From Echinicola strongylocentroti (GTDB lineage Bacteria; Bacteroidota; Bacteroidia; Cytophagales; Cyclobacteriaceae): DNA of 64,000 nt. The notes beneath the pieces were generated by a model that had not been told where the DNA came from, searched no databases, and saw only the letters and a list, made by a program, of their open reading frames with translations. Location of the stretch: the NCBI RefSeq assembly GCF_003260975.1, contig NZ_CP030041.1, positions 5,087,501 to 5,151,500 on the forward strand, written 5' to 3'. Position numbers and translations under genes: made by a program. Shown here one piece after another: positions 8,634-18,201 of the stretch (positions are counted from its first letter, which is position 1; the number at the start of each line of letters is the position of its first letter).

Positions 8634-11600
8634 ATGAAAGTAAAGTTTTTACCGATTATGGGCTGCCTTTTGATTGGGAACATGGGTTGGGCCAATGTGC
8701 AACAGCAGAAGGCCCTTTCCTATAACTACCAAATCGAAAATACCAGCCCCACAGCTATAAAGAAGGTCAGTTTGACAAGCCTTCTCAAGATGGTAGAGAA
8801 AAAATATGACGTGTCCTTTCTCTATAAAGATGAACTTAGCCATGAGGCCATTCTTGGTGATGCCACATTGCTCGATGGATTGTCCTTCGGGGAGGCGCTA
8901 AAAATGATCAACAGTAAAAATCCCGACCTGGAATTTAACCGTATAAAAGCTGATTTTTATACGGTTAAGCTAAAGGAAACCAAAACGGGATTGCCACTGG
9001 CAGCTGGACGGAGACCTGAGAATGCTACGTCCAAAGCTTCCAAAAGCATCGCCAGGAATATTTCCGGTACTGTAAGTACAAGCGACGGAGAAACACTGCC
9101 GGGTGTCAGTATCATGATCAAAGGCACCACCAAAGGCACCGTTACCGATCTGGACGGAGGTTTTACGCTTAGTGCTCCGGATGGCCAGGTGACCTTGGTG
9201 ATCTCCTTCGTGGGGTATAAGAAAAAGGAAGTGGTCGTTCCTGCAGGAGAATCCACCGTGGAGGTGGTCATGGACAATGACGTCCAATCGCTGGATGAAG
9301 TGGTGGTGGTCGCCTATGGAGAGCAGACCAAAGCCTCCTTTACCGGTGCAGCGGTGGACGTGAAAATGGACAAAGTACAGGGTGCTCCCCGTGCATCATT
9401 TCAGGAGAGTTTGCAGGGAAATATAGCGGGGGTACAGTCTGCCGCTTCTTCAGGCCAGCCAGGTTATGCACCAAACATCCGCATCAGGGGTGTAGGCTCC
9501 ATCAATGCGAGCTCGGATCCCTTGTATGTGGTCGATGGAATTCCTGTGGTAGCGGGAAATATTTCCCAGATTGCTACAAGTTCCAATACCATTGCCGGCT
9601 TAAATCCCAATGATATTGCTTCAATGACGGTGCTGAAGGATGCTTCTGCCACTTCGATCTATGGATCCAGGGGGGCAAATGGCGTGATCCTTATTACCAC
9701 CAAGCAAGGGAAGTCTGGAAAGACAAAGTTTGACGTGAGCATGCAGCGCGGTACCAGTCAAGTGCTGCTGGATGATCGCAATAAGCCATTGTCTACCCCA
9801 GAGCTGGCAGAGCTATTGGTAGAATCCAGGGTAAACAATGGGGATACGCCGCAAGAAGCCGAAGACTATATCTATAGCCGAATAGATGAAAGTATCAATA
9901 CCAATTGGTTTGATGTCATTTCCCGGGACGGAACTTACCAGCAATATTATATCAGTGCATCCGGCGGGAATGAGAAGACCAATTTTTATTCTTCCATTGG
10001 CTATTATGATCAGGAGGCACCTATCATTGGTATTGATTATGAAAAGCTCAATGCAAAAGTGAATGTGCGCCATGCAGCCACTGAAAAGCTCACGCTGGAC
10101 TTCGGATTGGCGGCCAATACGCAGCTGATGCATACCAATAGTGAAGCAGGAAGCGCCAATAATCCGGTGAGAAGTATGTTCAGGGAAGTACCTTGGGAGC
10201 CCGTTTACAATGAAGACGGTAGCTATAATACGGACATCTTATTGACCTATAACCCTGTAGGGCTGGTCAATGAAAATATCAGGGAGACCAGATTATACAA
10301 TGCGTTGGGAAATGTGGGGCTGAAGTACGACATCATGGATAATTTTTCCTTCGAGACGAAAGCTAATTTAGATTTTAACTTAGCGGATGAATTTCGGTAT
10401 GATAACCCATACTTTGGCGAAGGACGTAATGATGGAGGCCGTGGTCGTGCCTATACCAATATTGTGGTCAACTGGAATGTTACCAACCTCCTGAAATACC
10501 GTTGGGCGATAGATGATAATAACAGCATTGCCTTTACCTTGGGGCAAGAAGCGCAGAAGATTTCTGCCAATTCGGTGTATGCATACGCCAGTAATTACGG
10601 TGCCCCAGGCTTGACCACACTGGCCAATGCCTCTGTTTTTAAAGATGCTTCCTCGGAAAAAACCGCTTCTTCCATTACCTCATTTTTCCTAAGCGCTAAT
10701 TATTCGTTCTCTGACAAATATTACTTTAACGTAACAGGAAGACGGGATGGGTCGTCGCGTTTTGGTTCGTCTGTCCGATATGCAAATTTCGGCTCAGTGG
10801 GACTTGGATGGAATATCCATAGAGAAGAATTTTTCGATGTGGGTTTTGTGGATGAGCTGAAGCTCCGTGGGAGTTACGGTATCAACGGTAACCAAGGAAT
10901 AGGTGATTTTGAATCCCGAGGATTGTACAATACGGGGAATGATTATAATGGCCTCCCCGGATATGCTTATTCCCAACAGTCCAACCCTTACCTGACATGG
11001 GAAAAAAACAAGCCACTGAACATTGGTTTGGATTTCAGGATCTTTGAAAGGCTAAGTGGTACGGTCGAATATTATAACAGAATGACTTCTGACTTACTGC
11101 TAAATGTGCCGATTTCAGGAACAAATGGTATCACAAGTTACATGGCAAATATCGGAGAGATGCAAAACAGAGGTTTGGAGTTTAGCCTGAGTTCTGTGAA
11201 TATCCAACAGCCCGATGGGTTGCAGTGGACGACCGATTTTAACTTGACCACCAATAAAAATGAAGTGGTAACGCTAAAGGATGGAGAAGATATCGTCGAC
11301 GGACAATATATCCGTCGCGAAGGAGCTGACTTCTATACGTTCTACATGCCTGGTTATGCTGGGGTGGATCCAGACAACGGTGATGCACTCTGGTACACGG
11401 ATGCATCCGAAAGTGAAACGACCAACGATTATGGAAATGCCGATCCGTACGAGCATGGAAATGCGTCGCCTAAGTTCTTTGCCGGATTGAACAACACCTT
11501 TAATTATAAAGGTTTTGGCCTGTCCTTCCTCTTTTACCTGAACTATGGCAATAAGGTCTATGACTACTGGGGCAGGTACCTGGCCAGTGATGGAAGTGCC

Positions 11601-11978
11601 CAGCTCAATGACCGAGGTAATATGAGCAGAAAAATCTATGAGCGGAGATGGCAAGAGCCCGGGGACATGACAGACGTGCCCAAAGTGGTATGGGGAAATA
11701 CCCAGTCGGGAAGCTCCAGCCAGCATTCTACGCGCTTTCTGTATGATGGCACCTATATTCGTCTGAGGGATGTGACCCTTTCCTATAACCTTCCCAATTC
11801 ACTGCTGAGCAAGTTGAAAATCAACAATGCGAGGATCTACCTTCGAGGCAATAATGTCTGGACTTGGGTGAAGGATAAAAATCTTGAGTCTGATCCAGAA
11901 GTGGGTATTGCGGGGATGACTGACTTGAGAATCCCTACATCCAGACAGTATTTGTTGGGCATTGACTTTTCATTCTAA
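8634..11978 (+). CDS. SusC/RagA TonB-linked outer-membrane transporter with STN signalling domain
   Basis: TonB-dependent outer-membrane porter of 1114 aa. After a signal peptide it has an STN (secretin/TonB N-terminal) domain (about 35-115), the module that contacts FecR in signalling transducers; then a carboxypeptidase-D-like domain (ISGTVSTSDGETLPGVSIMI, about 143-225), the TonB-box-like DEVVVVAYG (about 222), the plug (GVGSINASSDPLYVVDG) and a 22-strand barrel ending YLLGIDFSF. The STN domain plus adjacent FecR and sigma genes indicate that substrate binding switches on its own operon. The substrate is inferred from the downstream D-amino-acid enzymes. Confidence 0.93.
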   Translation: MKVKFLPIMGCLLIGNMGWANVQQQKALSYNYQIENTSPTAIKKVSLTSLLKMVEKKYDVSFLYKDELSHEAILGDATLLDGLSFGEALKMINSKNPDLEFNRIKADFYTVKLKETKTGLPLAAGRRPENATSKASKSIARNISGTVSTSDGETLPGVSIMIKGTTKGTVTDLDGGFTLSAPDGQVTLVISFVGYKKKEVVVPAGESTVEVVMDNDVQSLDEVVVVAYGEQTKASFTGAAVDVKMDKVQGAPRASFQESLQGNIAGVQSAASSGQPGYAPNIRIRGVGSINASSDPLYVVDGIPVVAGNISQIATSSNTIAGLNPNDIASMTVLKDASATSIYGSRGANGVILITTKQGKSGKTKFDVSMQRGTSQVLLDDRNKPLSTPELAELLVESRVNNGDTPQEAEDYIYSRIDESINTNWFDVISRDGTYQQYYISASGGNEKTNFYSSIGYYDQEAPIIGIDYEKLNAKVNVRHAATEKLTLDFGLAANTQLMHTNSEAGSANNPVRSMFREVPWEPVYNEDGSYNTDILLTYNPVGLVNENIRETRLYNALGNVGLKYDIMDNFSFETKANLDFNLADEFRYDNPYFGEGRNDGGRGRAYTNIVVNWNVTNLLKYRWAIDDNNSIAFTLGQEAQKISANSVYAYASNYGAPGLTTLANASVFKDASSEKTASSITSFFLSANYSFSDKYYFNVTGRRDGSSRFGSSVRYANFGSVGLGWNIHREEFFDVGFVDELKLRGSYGINGNQGIGDFESRGLYNTGNDYNGLPGYAYSQQSNPYLTWEKNKPLNIGLDFRIFERLSGTVEYYNRMTSDLLLNVPISGTNGITSYMANIGEMQNRGLEFSLSSVNIQQPDGLQWTTDFNLTTNKNEVVTLKDGEDIVDGQYIRREGADFYTFYMPGYAGVDPDNGDALWYTDASESETTNDYGNADPYEHGNASPKFFAGLNNTFNYKGFGLSFLFYLNYGNKVYDYWGRYLASDGSAQLNDRGNMSRKIYERRWQEPGDMTDVPKVVWGNTQSGSSSQHSTRFLYDGTYIRLRDVTLSYNLPNSLLSKLKINNARIYLRGNNVWTWVKDKNLESDPEVGIAGMTDLRIPTSRQYLLGIDFSF

Positions 11979-11990
11979 ACCACTGAAACC

Positions 11991-13403
11991 ATGAAAAAAT
12001 TACATTTATATATGATCACAGGAGCGCTCACGGTGGGAAGTATGTCTTCTTGCAGCGAGTCCTTTCTTGAGATTGATCCAGAGCAAAGTGTGTCCACCAA
12101 TAACGTGGTGACCGATGTCAATACCCTTCAGACGGCCCTTAACGGGGTTTATAGCAAACTGCAGGATGATGGGTACTACGGCAGGTCGGTATATGTGATC
12201 CCAGAACTAATGGCGGATAATCTTTACCTAAGCCTTAGGAATACGGGAAGGTACTTGGATTACCATAATTTCATCGTTCGTGAGCAGGATTCCTATGCAG
12301 AGGACCTCTGGAATACTTCCTATGAAGTAGCGATCAATGCCACTCGTGCCATTCAGGGTGGAGAGGCCTTGGAGGTGTCCGGCGATCAGCAGAATACTGC
12401 CAACCAATTTATCGGAGAGGCATATGCCTTGAGGGCTTTGGGGCATTTTGACTTGACCAGGTTCTTTGCCCAGCCGTATAATTTTACAAGTGATGCCAGC
12501 CACCTTGGTGTGCCGGTAATTGCCAGCATCGGAGATGATCCGATCTCTCCGGCAAGAAACACGGTAAAAGAGGATTTTGACCTGATCATTGCCGACTTGA
12601 ACCAAGCCATCAGCATGATGAGCAGTGGAAGTGCCAATGGAACATTTTCTGTCAATGCTGCCAAGGCTTTGCTTTCCAGGGTGTACCTTTATACAGGACA
12701 ATATGACCTGGCCGCCCAGCATGCCACCGAGGTGATCGATAGTGGCGATTATGAGCTAATGTCAGCCGCCAATTACAGCACCATATGGGCGCCGGATTAC
12801 AATTCTGAAATCATCTTCGAAATCGTCAATACCTTGGCCGATAATGCGGGAACCAACGGATTGGGACATTTCTTTGCTGAGGAAGGTTATGCGGATGCCT
12901 TGGTTACAGAAGAGCTGTTTGGACTGTATGCTGATTCTGATGCACGGAAAACGGCCATTGTCCGAAAGCCTAAAAATGGGGCAGAAGATGATGCCTTGTT
13001 TGTGATGAAATTTCCCCAAGGAGCTTTGCAGGATGACAATGTAAAGATCCTTCGGTTGGCAGAGCTGTACCTGATCAGAGCGGAGGCCTATGCGAAAACC
13101 AATCAGCCTGCCCTCGCACTTGAAGACCTGAATACCATCCGGCAGACCAGGGATCCTGAAGCGGCTCCGGTAGCGGCCAGTGGGGATGAATTGCTTGGGA
13201 ACATCTTGGAAGAACGCAGAAAGGAACTGGCTTTTGAAGGACATCGCTTGTTTGACCTCAATCGTAACAAGATGGATGTCACTATCGATCAGGGAGAAGA
13301 AGTCATCGAAGCTTCCTACCCGAATGACCGATTTATCCTGCCCATTCCATTGTCAGAGCTGAATGCAAACCCGAATATAGCACCTCAAAACGATGGTTAT
13401 TGA
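11991..13403 (+). CDS. SusD/RagB surface substrate-binding lipoprotein
   Basis: Surface lipoprotein that forms the lid of the SusC barrel and captures substrate. The signal ends SMSSC, followed by SESFLEIDPEQS, the usual SusD start. TPR-like helices are seen around residues 80-260 (e.g. AYALRALGHFDLTRFFA) and the family C-terminal segment contains LEERRKELAFEGHRLFDLNR (about 410). It starts 12 bp after SusC and ends just before a hairpin at 13425-13448, which may lower transcription of the enzyme genes. At 470 aa it is normal in length and intact, unlike the second SusD of this window. Confidence 0.93.
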   Translation: MKKLHLYMITGALTVGSMSSCSESFLEIDPEQSVSTNNVVTDVNTLQTALNGVYSKLQDDGYYGRSVYVIPELMADNLYLSLRNTGRYLDYHNFIVREQDSYAEDLWNTSYEVAINATRAIQGGEALEVSGDQQNTANQFIGEAYALRALGHFDLTRFFAQPYNFTSDASHLGVPVIASIGDDPISPARNTVKEDFDLIIADLNQAISMMSSGSANGTFSVNAAKALLSRVYLYTGQYDLAAQHATEVIDSGDYELMSAANYSTIWAPDYNSEIIFEIVNTLADNAGTNGLGHFFAEEGYADALVTEELFGLYADSDARKTAIVRKPKNGAEDDALFVMKFPQGALQDDNVKILRLAELYLIRAEAYAKTNQPALALEDLNTIRQTRDPEAAPVAASGDELLGNILEERRKELAFEGHRLFDLNRNKMDVTIDQGEEVIEASYPNDRFILPIPLSELNANPNIAPQNDGY

Positions 13404-13424
13404 TTAACTGGTTGAGGAAACGGG

Positions 13425-13448
13425 CGAGGGGATACTGGTATTCCCTCG
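13425..13448 (+). terminator. Possible attenuating hairpin between susD and the hydrolase gene
   Basis: CGAGGG (13425-13430) pairs with CCCTCG (13443-13448), followed by TTTGTTTT. This is an intrinsic-terminator-like structure inside what otherwise looks like one operon, so it may be partly read through, or the enzymes may have a second promoter in 13450-13560. Confidence 0.5.
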
Positions 13449-13563
13449 TTTGTTTTATATTGCCCTCATATGCATTATAAATTGACTATATAGGAATCAA
13501 ACCTTACCCTTAGTAGTCGGAAAAGGCCCAATGCGGATGGAACAAAGAATAATAGACCAATTG

Positions 13564-14847
13564 ATGAAAAAGAAATACATAAGCTTGCTGATAGTGGGGT
13601 TACTCTCGTTCACACTGGCATGCCAAAGGAGCAAAGTGGTTTTTGAAGAAGGCCATCCCAAGGCAGAAAAGTTGGACAGCCTATTTCACTATTTATATGC
13701 TGAAGACCTGTTTAATGGAGCCGTGGCGGTAGTGGATGAAGGGGAATTGATCTTCAAGAAGGCCTACGGACTGGCCAATCTGGAAGACAGCAGTGCTTTC
13801 GAGACCAACACTGCTATGGAGGTGGCTTCTGTTTCCAAGCAGTTTACTGCTTCGGCAATCATGCGCCTTGCCCACGAGCACAAGCTTTCCATAACAGATG
13901 ATATCCAGGCCTACCTGCCTGATGGATTTCCCTATGAAGGCATTACCATCAAGCATCTCTTGAGCCATACTTCGGGCATGCCTGATTATACCGGGTATTT
14001 CATTGATCATTGGCCCGAAGATCAGCTCGCAAACAACAAGGACATCGTCGCTTATTTCATCAAGCATCAACCTCCTGTGAAATTCGCTCCGGGAACAGAC
14101 TATGATTATAGCAATACCGGCTATGTGCTGCTAGCAGAAATAGTAGAAAGCGCATCTGGAATGCCACTGGACACCTATCTTGAAGATGAGCTTTTTGGGT
14201 CTTTTGGATTGGAGCATGCAGGGTTTTATCAGCGTGCTGAGATTTATGGTATGTCCCACTACGCACCCTCATTCAGGTGGTCTGCTGATTCGTGCAGATA
14301 TATTCGACCGGAGCATCTGCCGGGCAAGGCCTATTATTCATTCCTTAGTGATCGACTGGGGCCGGGGAGGCTTTCATTGAGTGTGGAAGACCTTTTGCGC
14401 TGGGACCGGTTACTCTATACCGATGATTTTCTCTCAGAGGAAAATAAGGAATCCATGTTTACTCCCGTGGAATATGAAGGGGTGGATACCGATTATGGTT
14501 TTGGCTGGCACAATTATGAAGATGATCAAGTGGGGCCAGTGAGCTATCACACAGGAAGCTGGGCCGGTAACAAGAGCTATATCAAGCGGTTTAGAGCGGT
14601 GGAAAGCACTGTGATCCTCTTGAACAACACCCAAAGCCCTTACATGACGGAAATACGAAATGCCGTGGATGCCATAGTGACGGAGCGTTCATTGAAGCCG
14701 ATTCACCCTTCCTTAAAGGAGCAATTTACCAAGCTTTCCTGTCAGCAGGGGTTTGATGTCGAAGGTTGGCTGGAGGGGATTGACCTGCAGGAGTATAGCT
14801 TTACGGCTGAAGAATTAGATGAAATTAAAGATACTATTAACCATTAA
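13564..14847 (+). CDS. Serine beta-lactamase-fold hydrolase lipoprotein (D-peptidase/esterase type)
   Basis: Secreted class-C-beta-lactamase-like serine hydrolase; family members include DD-peptidases, D-aminopeptidases and esterases. The ATG at 13564 is chosen because it gives a clean lipoprotein signal ending LACQ (Cys20); the ATG at 13531 would add an unrelated leader. The active-site set is complete: Ser89-x-x-Lys92 (SVSK), Tyr182-Ser-Asn184 (YSN) and His329-Thr-Gly331 (HTG). At 427 aa it is a typical single domain with a short C-terminal extension. It sits between SusD and two D-amino-acid enzymes, so a role in releasing D-residues from peptides is a reasonable inference. Confidence 0.87.
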   Translation: MKKKYISLLIVGLLSFTLACQRSKVVFEEGHPKAEKLDSLFHYLYAEDLFNGAVAVVDEGELIFKKAYGLANLEDSSAFETNTAMEVASVSKQFTASAIMRLAHEHKLSITDDIQAYLPDGFPYEGITIKHLLSHTSGMPDYTGYFIDHWPEDQLANNKDIVAYFIKHQPPVKFAPGTDYDYSNTGYVLLAEIVESASGMPLDTYLEDELFGSFGLEHAGFYQRAEIYGMSHYAPSFRWSADSCRYIRPEHLPGKAYYSFLSDRLGPGRLSLSVEDLLRWDRLLYTDDFLSEENKESMFTPVEYEGVDTDYGFGWHNYEDDQVGPVSYHTGSWAGNKSYIKRFRAVESTVILLNNTQSPYMTEIRNAVDAIVTERSLKPIHPSLKEQFTKLSCQQGFDVEGWLEGIDLQEYSFTAEELDEIKDTINH

Positions 14848-14858
14848 CCACGCATAGC

Positions 14859-16388
14859 ATGTTAGACCGTAAAACAGGAATTTGCGTATTGGCCATTCCC
14901 TTTTTGATCAGTTGTGGTCAAGGAAAAGTGGAGGAAAAAGTAGCGGAAAAAACTTCCGATAATCTGCCGATAGAAAACGCCATTTTGGAGCAGCAAGAGA
15001 GTTTTTATTATGTGGACTTTGCACAGTACCCAGCAATGGACAAAGGGCTGCCAATAGGTGTCTTCGATTCCGGCACCGGAGGACTTACCGTCTTGGATGC
15101 GATCGTACGGTATGATGATCATCAGAATGAAAACAGGTCCACAGGAGCCGATGGGGAGCCTGACTTTGATAAGGAAACGTTTATTTATTTGGCCGATCAG
15201 GCCAATATGCCTTATGGGAATTATTCAAGTGAAGGCAAGACAGACTTGTTGGTGGAGCATATTCTCAAGGATACCCAGTTTATGCTTTCCAATAAATATT
15301 ATAAAGCGGCCAATGCCAGTGACTTCAGCAAAGACAAGTCGCCGATCAAGACGCTTGTGATCGCCTGCAATACAGCAACAGCATATGGCAAAGAACTGAT
15401 CGATGAGTTTATCGAAAAGGCAGGCATAAATGTCCATGTAATAGGTGTAATCGATGCTGGGGCGAGGGGAGTCCTGCAGGTTTTTGGCCAATCAGGGGAG
15501 GGATCCATTGGCGTGATGGCGACAGTGGGTACAGTAGCTTCCAAGGGCTATGAAAATACCATTTTGAGAATCAAAGAGGAGCAAGGATATACTGGGGAAA
15601 TCCGTATATACAACCAAGGCGGGCATGGAATCGCAGAAGCCGTGGATGAGGAGCCGGACTTTATTAACCATGAGGCCAGCAAGCCAAGGGATAATTACAG
15701 GGGGCCTTCGCTGGACAACCCGGAGTTTGAAATTGACAAGACCTTATTGGATATCTATAATTTTGATTTTGACCATTCCAAAATGCTTTGCGATGCCAAG
15801 GATACGGATGATTGCACCGTGTTGCAGTTGAACGATACGGAAAATTATGTACGATATCACTTGGTTTCTTTAATGGAAAAAATCAGAAAAGATCCGGAAG
15901 CTTTACCACTGAAGGCCATAGTTTTAGGGTGTACACATTATCCTTACTTGACGTCTGATATCGAGACGGTCTTGGAGGAACTTTATGATTATGAAAAGGA
16001 AGGGGAATTTATTTATCGGGATTTGATGGATAAGGATGTCGCCATTATCGATCCGGCAGTCAGGGTAGCGCAGGAACTGTATGTTTACCTGCAAGAAAAT
16101 GACCTTTTCAACCCCGCAGGTGATATGCATAAGAGCCAGTTTTTCATCAGTGTTCCCAATACAGATAATCCCAAGGTATCCACAGACGAAAATGGTCGCT
16201 TTCCCTATGCCTATAAATACGGAAGGAGTGCCGGGGAGGTCCAAGAATATGTAAAAGTGGTGCCATTTGCACCTTCCAATATACCAGCGGAAACCGTTGA
16301 TCGGCTTTCAGGTTCGATCCCAGCGACTTTTCAGCTAATACCCGCGCTAAATTCAGAAGAGAAAGTATTGAGTCACCATGGAGAATAG
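14859..16388 (+). CDS. Lipoprotein aspartate/glutamate racemase-family enzyme (MurI-like)
   Basis: Cofactor-independent Asp/Glu racemase-superfamily protein with an unexpected lipoprotein signal (FLISC, Cys19). It retains MurI-like motifs: GVFDSGTGGLTVL (Asp70-Ser71), QANMPYGNY, ACNTATA with catalytic Cys170, a GVIDAGARG segment, GVMATVGTVAS and LGCTHYPYL with catalytic Cys358. The two Cys residues are about 190 apart, versus about 110 in cytosolic MurI, so an extra segment (about residues 240-325) lies between them. At 509 aa it is nearly twice MurI length. The signal suggests a periplasmic or surface location, so it is not the housekeeping MurI. It overlaps the deacylase gene by 11 bp. Confidence 0.85.
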   Translation: MLDRKTGICVLAIPFLISCGQGKVEEKVAEKTSDNLPIENAILEQQESFYYVDFAQYPAMDKGLPIGVFDSGTGGLTVLDAIVRYDDHQNENRSTGADGEPDFDKETFIYLADQANMPYGNYSSEGKTDLLVEHILKDTQFMLSNKYYKAANASDFSKDKSPIKTLVIACNTATAYGKELIDEFIEKAGINVHVIGVIDAGARGVLQVFGQSGEGSIGVMATVGTVASKGYENTILRIKEEQGYTGEIRIYNQGGHGIAEAVDEEPDFINHEASKPRDNYRGPSLDNPEFEIDKTLLDIYNFDFDHSKMLCDAKDTDDCTVLQLNDTENYVRYHLVSLMEKIRKDPEALPLKAIVLGCTHYPYLTSDIETVLEELYDYEKEGEFIYRDLMDKDVAIIDPAVRVAQELYVYLQENDLFNPAGDMHKSQFFISVPNTDNPKVSTDENGRFPYAYKYGRSAGEVQEYVKVVPFAPSNIPAETVDRLSGSIPATFQLIPALNSEEKVLSHHGE

Positions 16389-17940
16389 GATAAATCGTGC
16401 GATTTGGGGGGTGCTGCTGAGTTTTTTGCTGATGGCGTCATGCAAGCCATCGGTGGAAGTGGATGTGTTGATCACCGGAGGGATGGTGCTTGACGGCAGT
16501 AATGCTCTCGCAAAACGTATGGAAGTAGGCATTACCGATGATAAGATCAGCTATGTGGGGGCTCCCGGAGAGCATAGCATCTCCAGTCAGCAGACAATCG
16601 ATATTGCTGGCTTGTACCTGGCGCCAGGGTTTATTGATCCGCATACGCATGTGGAGCGGGAGCTGTCAGATCCTGAGCAAAAGGCCAATTTGCGCTATCT
16701 GAGACAGGGAGTGACGACCGTTTTTGCAGGCAATGATGGCAGTAGCCCAATGCCCATCAAGCGGAAACTGGATGAGTGGGAGAGAAATGGCATCGGCACC
16801 AATGCAGCTTTACTCGTCGGCCATGGATCGGTAAGAAGAGTGGTCATGGGAATGGAAGCAAAAGAAGCCAATCCAAAGGAGCTAAAGGAAATGGAAGAGG
16901 TGGTCAATAAGTCGATGGAAGAGGGAGCTTTTGGGATTTCTACAGGGCTTTTTTATGCCCCGGGGAGTTTTGCAAACATGGAGGAGGTAATAGCCCTGTC
17001 CAAAGTCGTGGCCAAGCATAATGGCATTTATGATACGCATATGCGTGATGAAGGCTCTTACAATATTGGCTTGATGAATGCGGTCAGGGAAACGATTGCT
17101 ATTGGAAAAAAATCTGGTGTGGATGTGCATATATCCCATATCAAATGTCTTGGTACAGACGTATGGGATAAGAGCCCCGAGGTAATCAAGCTGATAGAAA
17201 AGGCTAGGGAGCAAGGCGTCCAAGTGACGGCAAACCAATATCCCTATCTGGCGTCCAGAACTTCACTTAAAGCCGCTTTGGTGCCCCGTTGGGCAGAGGA
17301 TGGAGGCTATGATAAAATGGTGGAGCGGTTTGATGATCCTGCATTACGAGATACTTTGATAGCTGGGATCACCGAGAACCTTCGCAAAAGGGGCGGCCCC
17401 GAATCGCTGATATTTTCCGATGCCGTGGAGGCCATCATGAACGGGAATAGTTTGGGCGAAATGGCCAAGGAGTTGGATATGAATTTGCCGGAGGCCACCA
17501 TGGAAATCCTCAGAAATGATGGAGGTATCAAAGTGATTTCTTTTAACATGAAAGAGAGCGATTTGGAGCGGTTCATGCAGCAGCCGTGGGTGATGACAGG
17601 TTCTGATGGTGGCGCAGGACACCCGCGCCAGTTTGGTACATTCCCTCGAAAAATGCACAAGTACGTGGCGGAAGATAAGGTTATCGATCTGCCCTTTATG
17701 GTCCATAGTTCATCTGGACTTACTGCCGAGACATTTGGTGTGAAGGAAAGGGGATTTGTAAAAGAAGGGTACTTTGCCGATTTGATTGTCTTTGATCCAG
17801 AGAAGGTGAAAGATAGGGCCACCTTTGAGGATCCTTATGAGGAAGCTGAGGGGATGGAGTATGTTTGGGTAAACGGAGAACTGGTGATCGATGAAGGGAA
17901 ATATACAGGTAAATTGGCAGGAAAGGCCTTGAGGAAATGA
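16378..17940 (+). CDS. N-acyl-D-amino-acid deacylase (amidohydrolase family) lipoprotein
   Basis: Metal-dependent amidohydrolase of the D-aminoacylase family that would release D-amino acids from N-acyl-D-amino acids. Lipoprotein signal ends MASC (Cys22). Motifs: His89-Thr-His91 in GFIDPHTHVER, THMRDEG near 225, HISHIKC near 255, and SDGGAGHPRQFG near 405 (catalytic Asp). The position matching the Cys of the GNCGFS metal site of characterised D-aminoacylases is Asp120 (GNDGSS), a notable substitution. Its start lies inside the racemase gene, showing translational coupling. It ends the cluster; the next 790 bp have no protein gene. Confidence 0.88.
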   Translation: MENRINRAIWGVLLSFLLMASCKPSVEVDVLITGGMVLDGSNALAKRMEVGITDDKISYVGAPGEHSISSQQTIDIAGLYLAPGFIDPHTHVERELSDPEQKANLRYLRQGVTTVFAGNDGSSPMPIKRKLDEWERNGIGTNAALLVGHGSVRRVVMGMEAKEANPKELKEMEEVVNKSMEEGAFGISTGLFYAPGSFANMEEVIALSKVVAKHNGIYDTHMRDEGSYNIGLMNAVRETIAIGKKSGVDVHISHIKCLGTDVWDKSPEVIKLIEKAREQGVQVTANQYPYLASRTSLKAALVPRWAEDGGYDKMVERFDDPALRDTLIAGITENLRKRGGPESLIFSDAVEAIMNGNSLGEMAKELDMNLPEATMEILRNDGGIKVISFNMKESDLERFMQQPWVMTGSDGGAGHPRQFGTFPRKMHKYVAEDKVIDLPFMVHSSSGLTAETFGVKERGFVKEGYFADLIVFDPEKVKDRATFEDPYEEAEGMEYVWVNGELVIDEGKYTGKLAGKALRK

Positions 17941-18134
17941 ATTTATGAAGTGCCAAGTAGGTAGCATTTAGGATTTGCTGCGCATTTTTTGCTGTTCGGG
18001 GATTTGTAATCCCTCAGTGCGTTTGAACATGGCCTTTAACTACTGATATATTCAGATAGGTTATTTTTCATTTAAGCAATAGAACTAAGTATTTGATGTG
18101 AATTAAAAAATATTTCAATTATTTTATTGAATTA

Positions 18135-18166
18135 TTTGCAAAACAAATACAGTGTTATTACCTTTA
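18135..18166 (+). promoter_or_regulatory. Promoter of tRNA-like unit 1
   Basis: TTTG (18135-18138), 20 nt, then TACCTTTA (18159-18166): close to the Bacteroidota consensus TTTG-N19-TANNTTTG. It is about 35 bp upstream of the tRNA-like fold and is nearly unchanged in the second copy. Confidence 0.65.
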
Positions 18167-18201
18167 CATCATAAGGAAAAGGCAAAAGGTCTTTTAGATA
18201 C

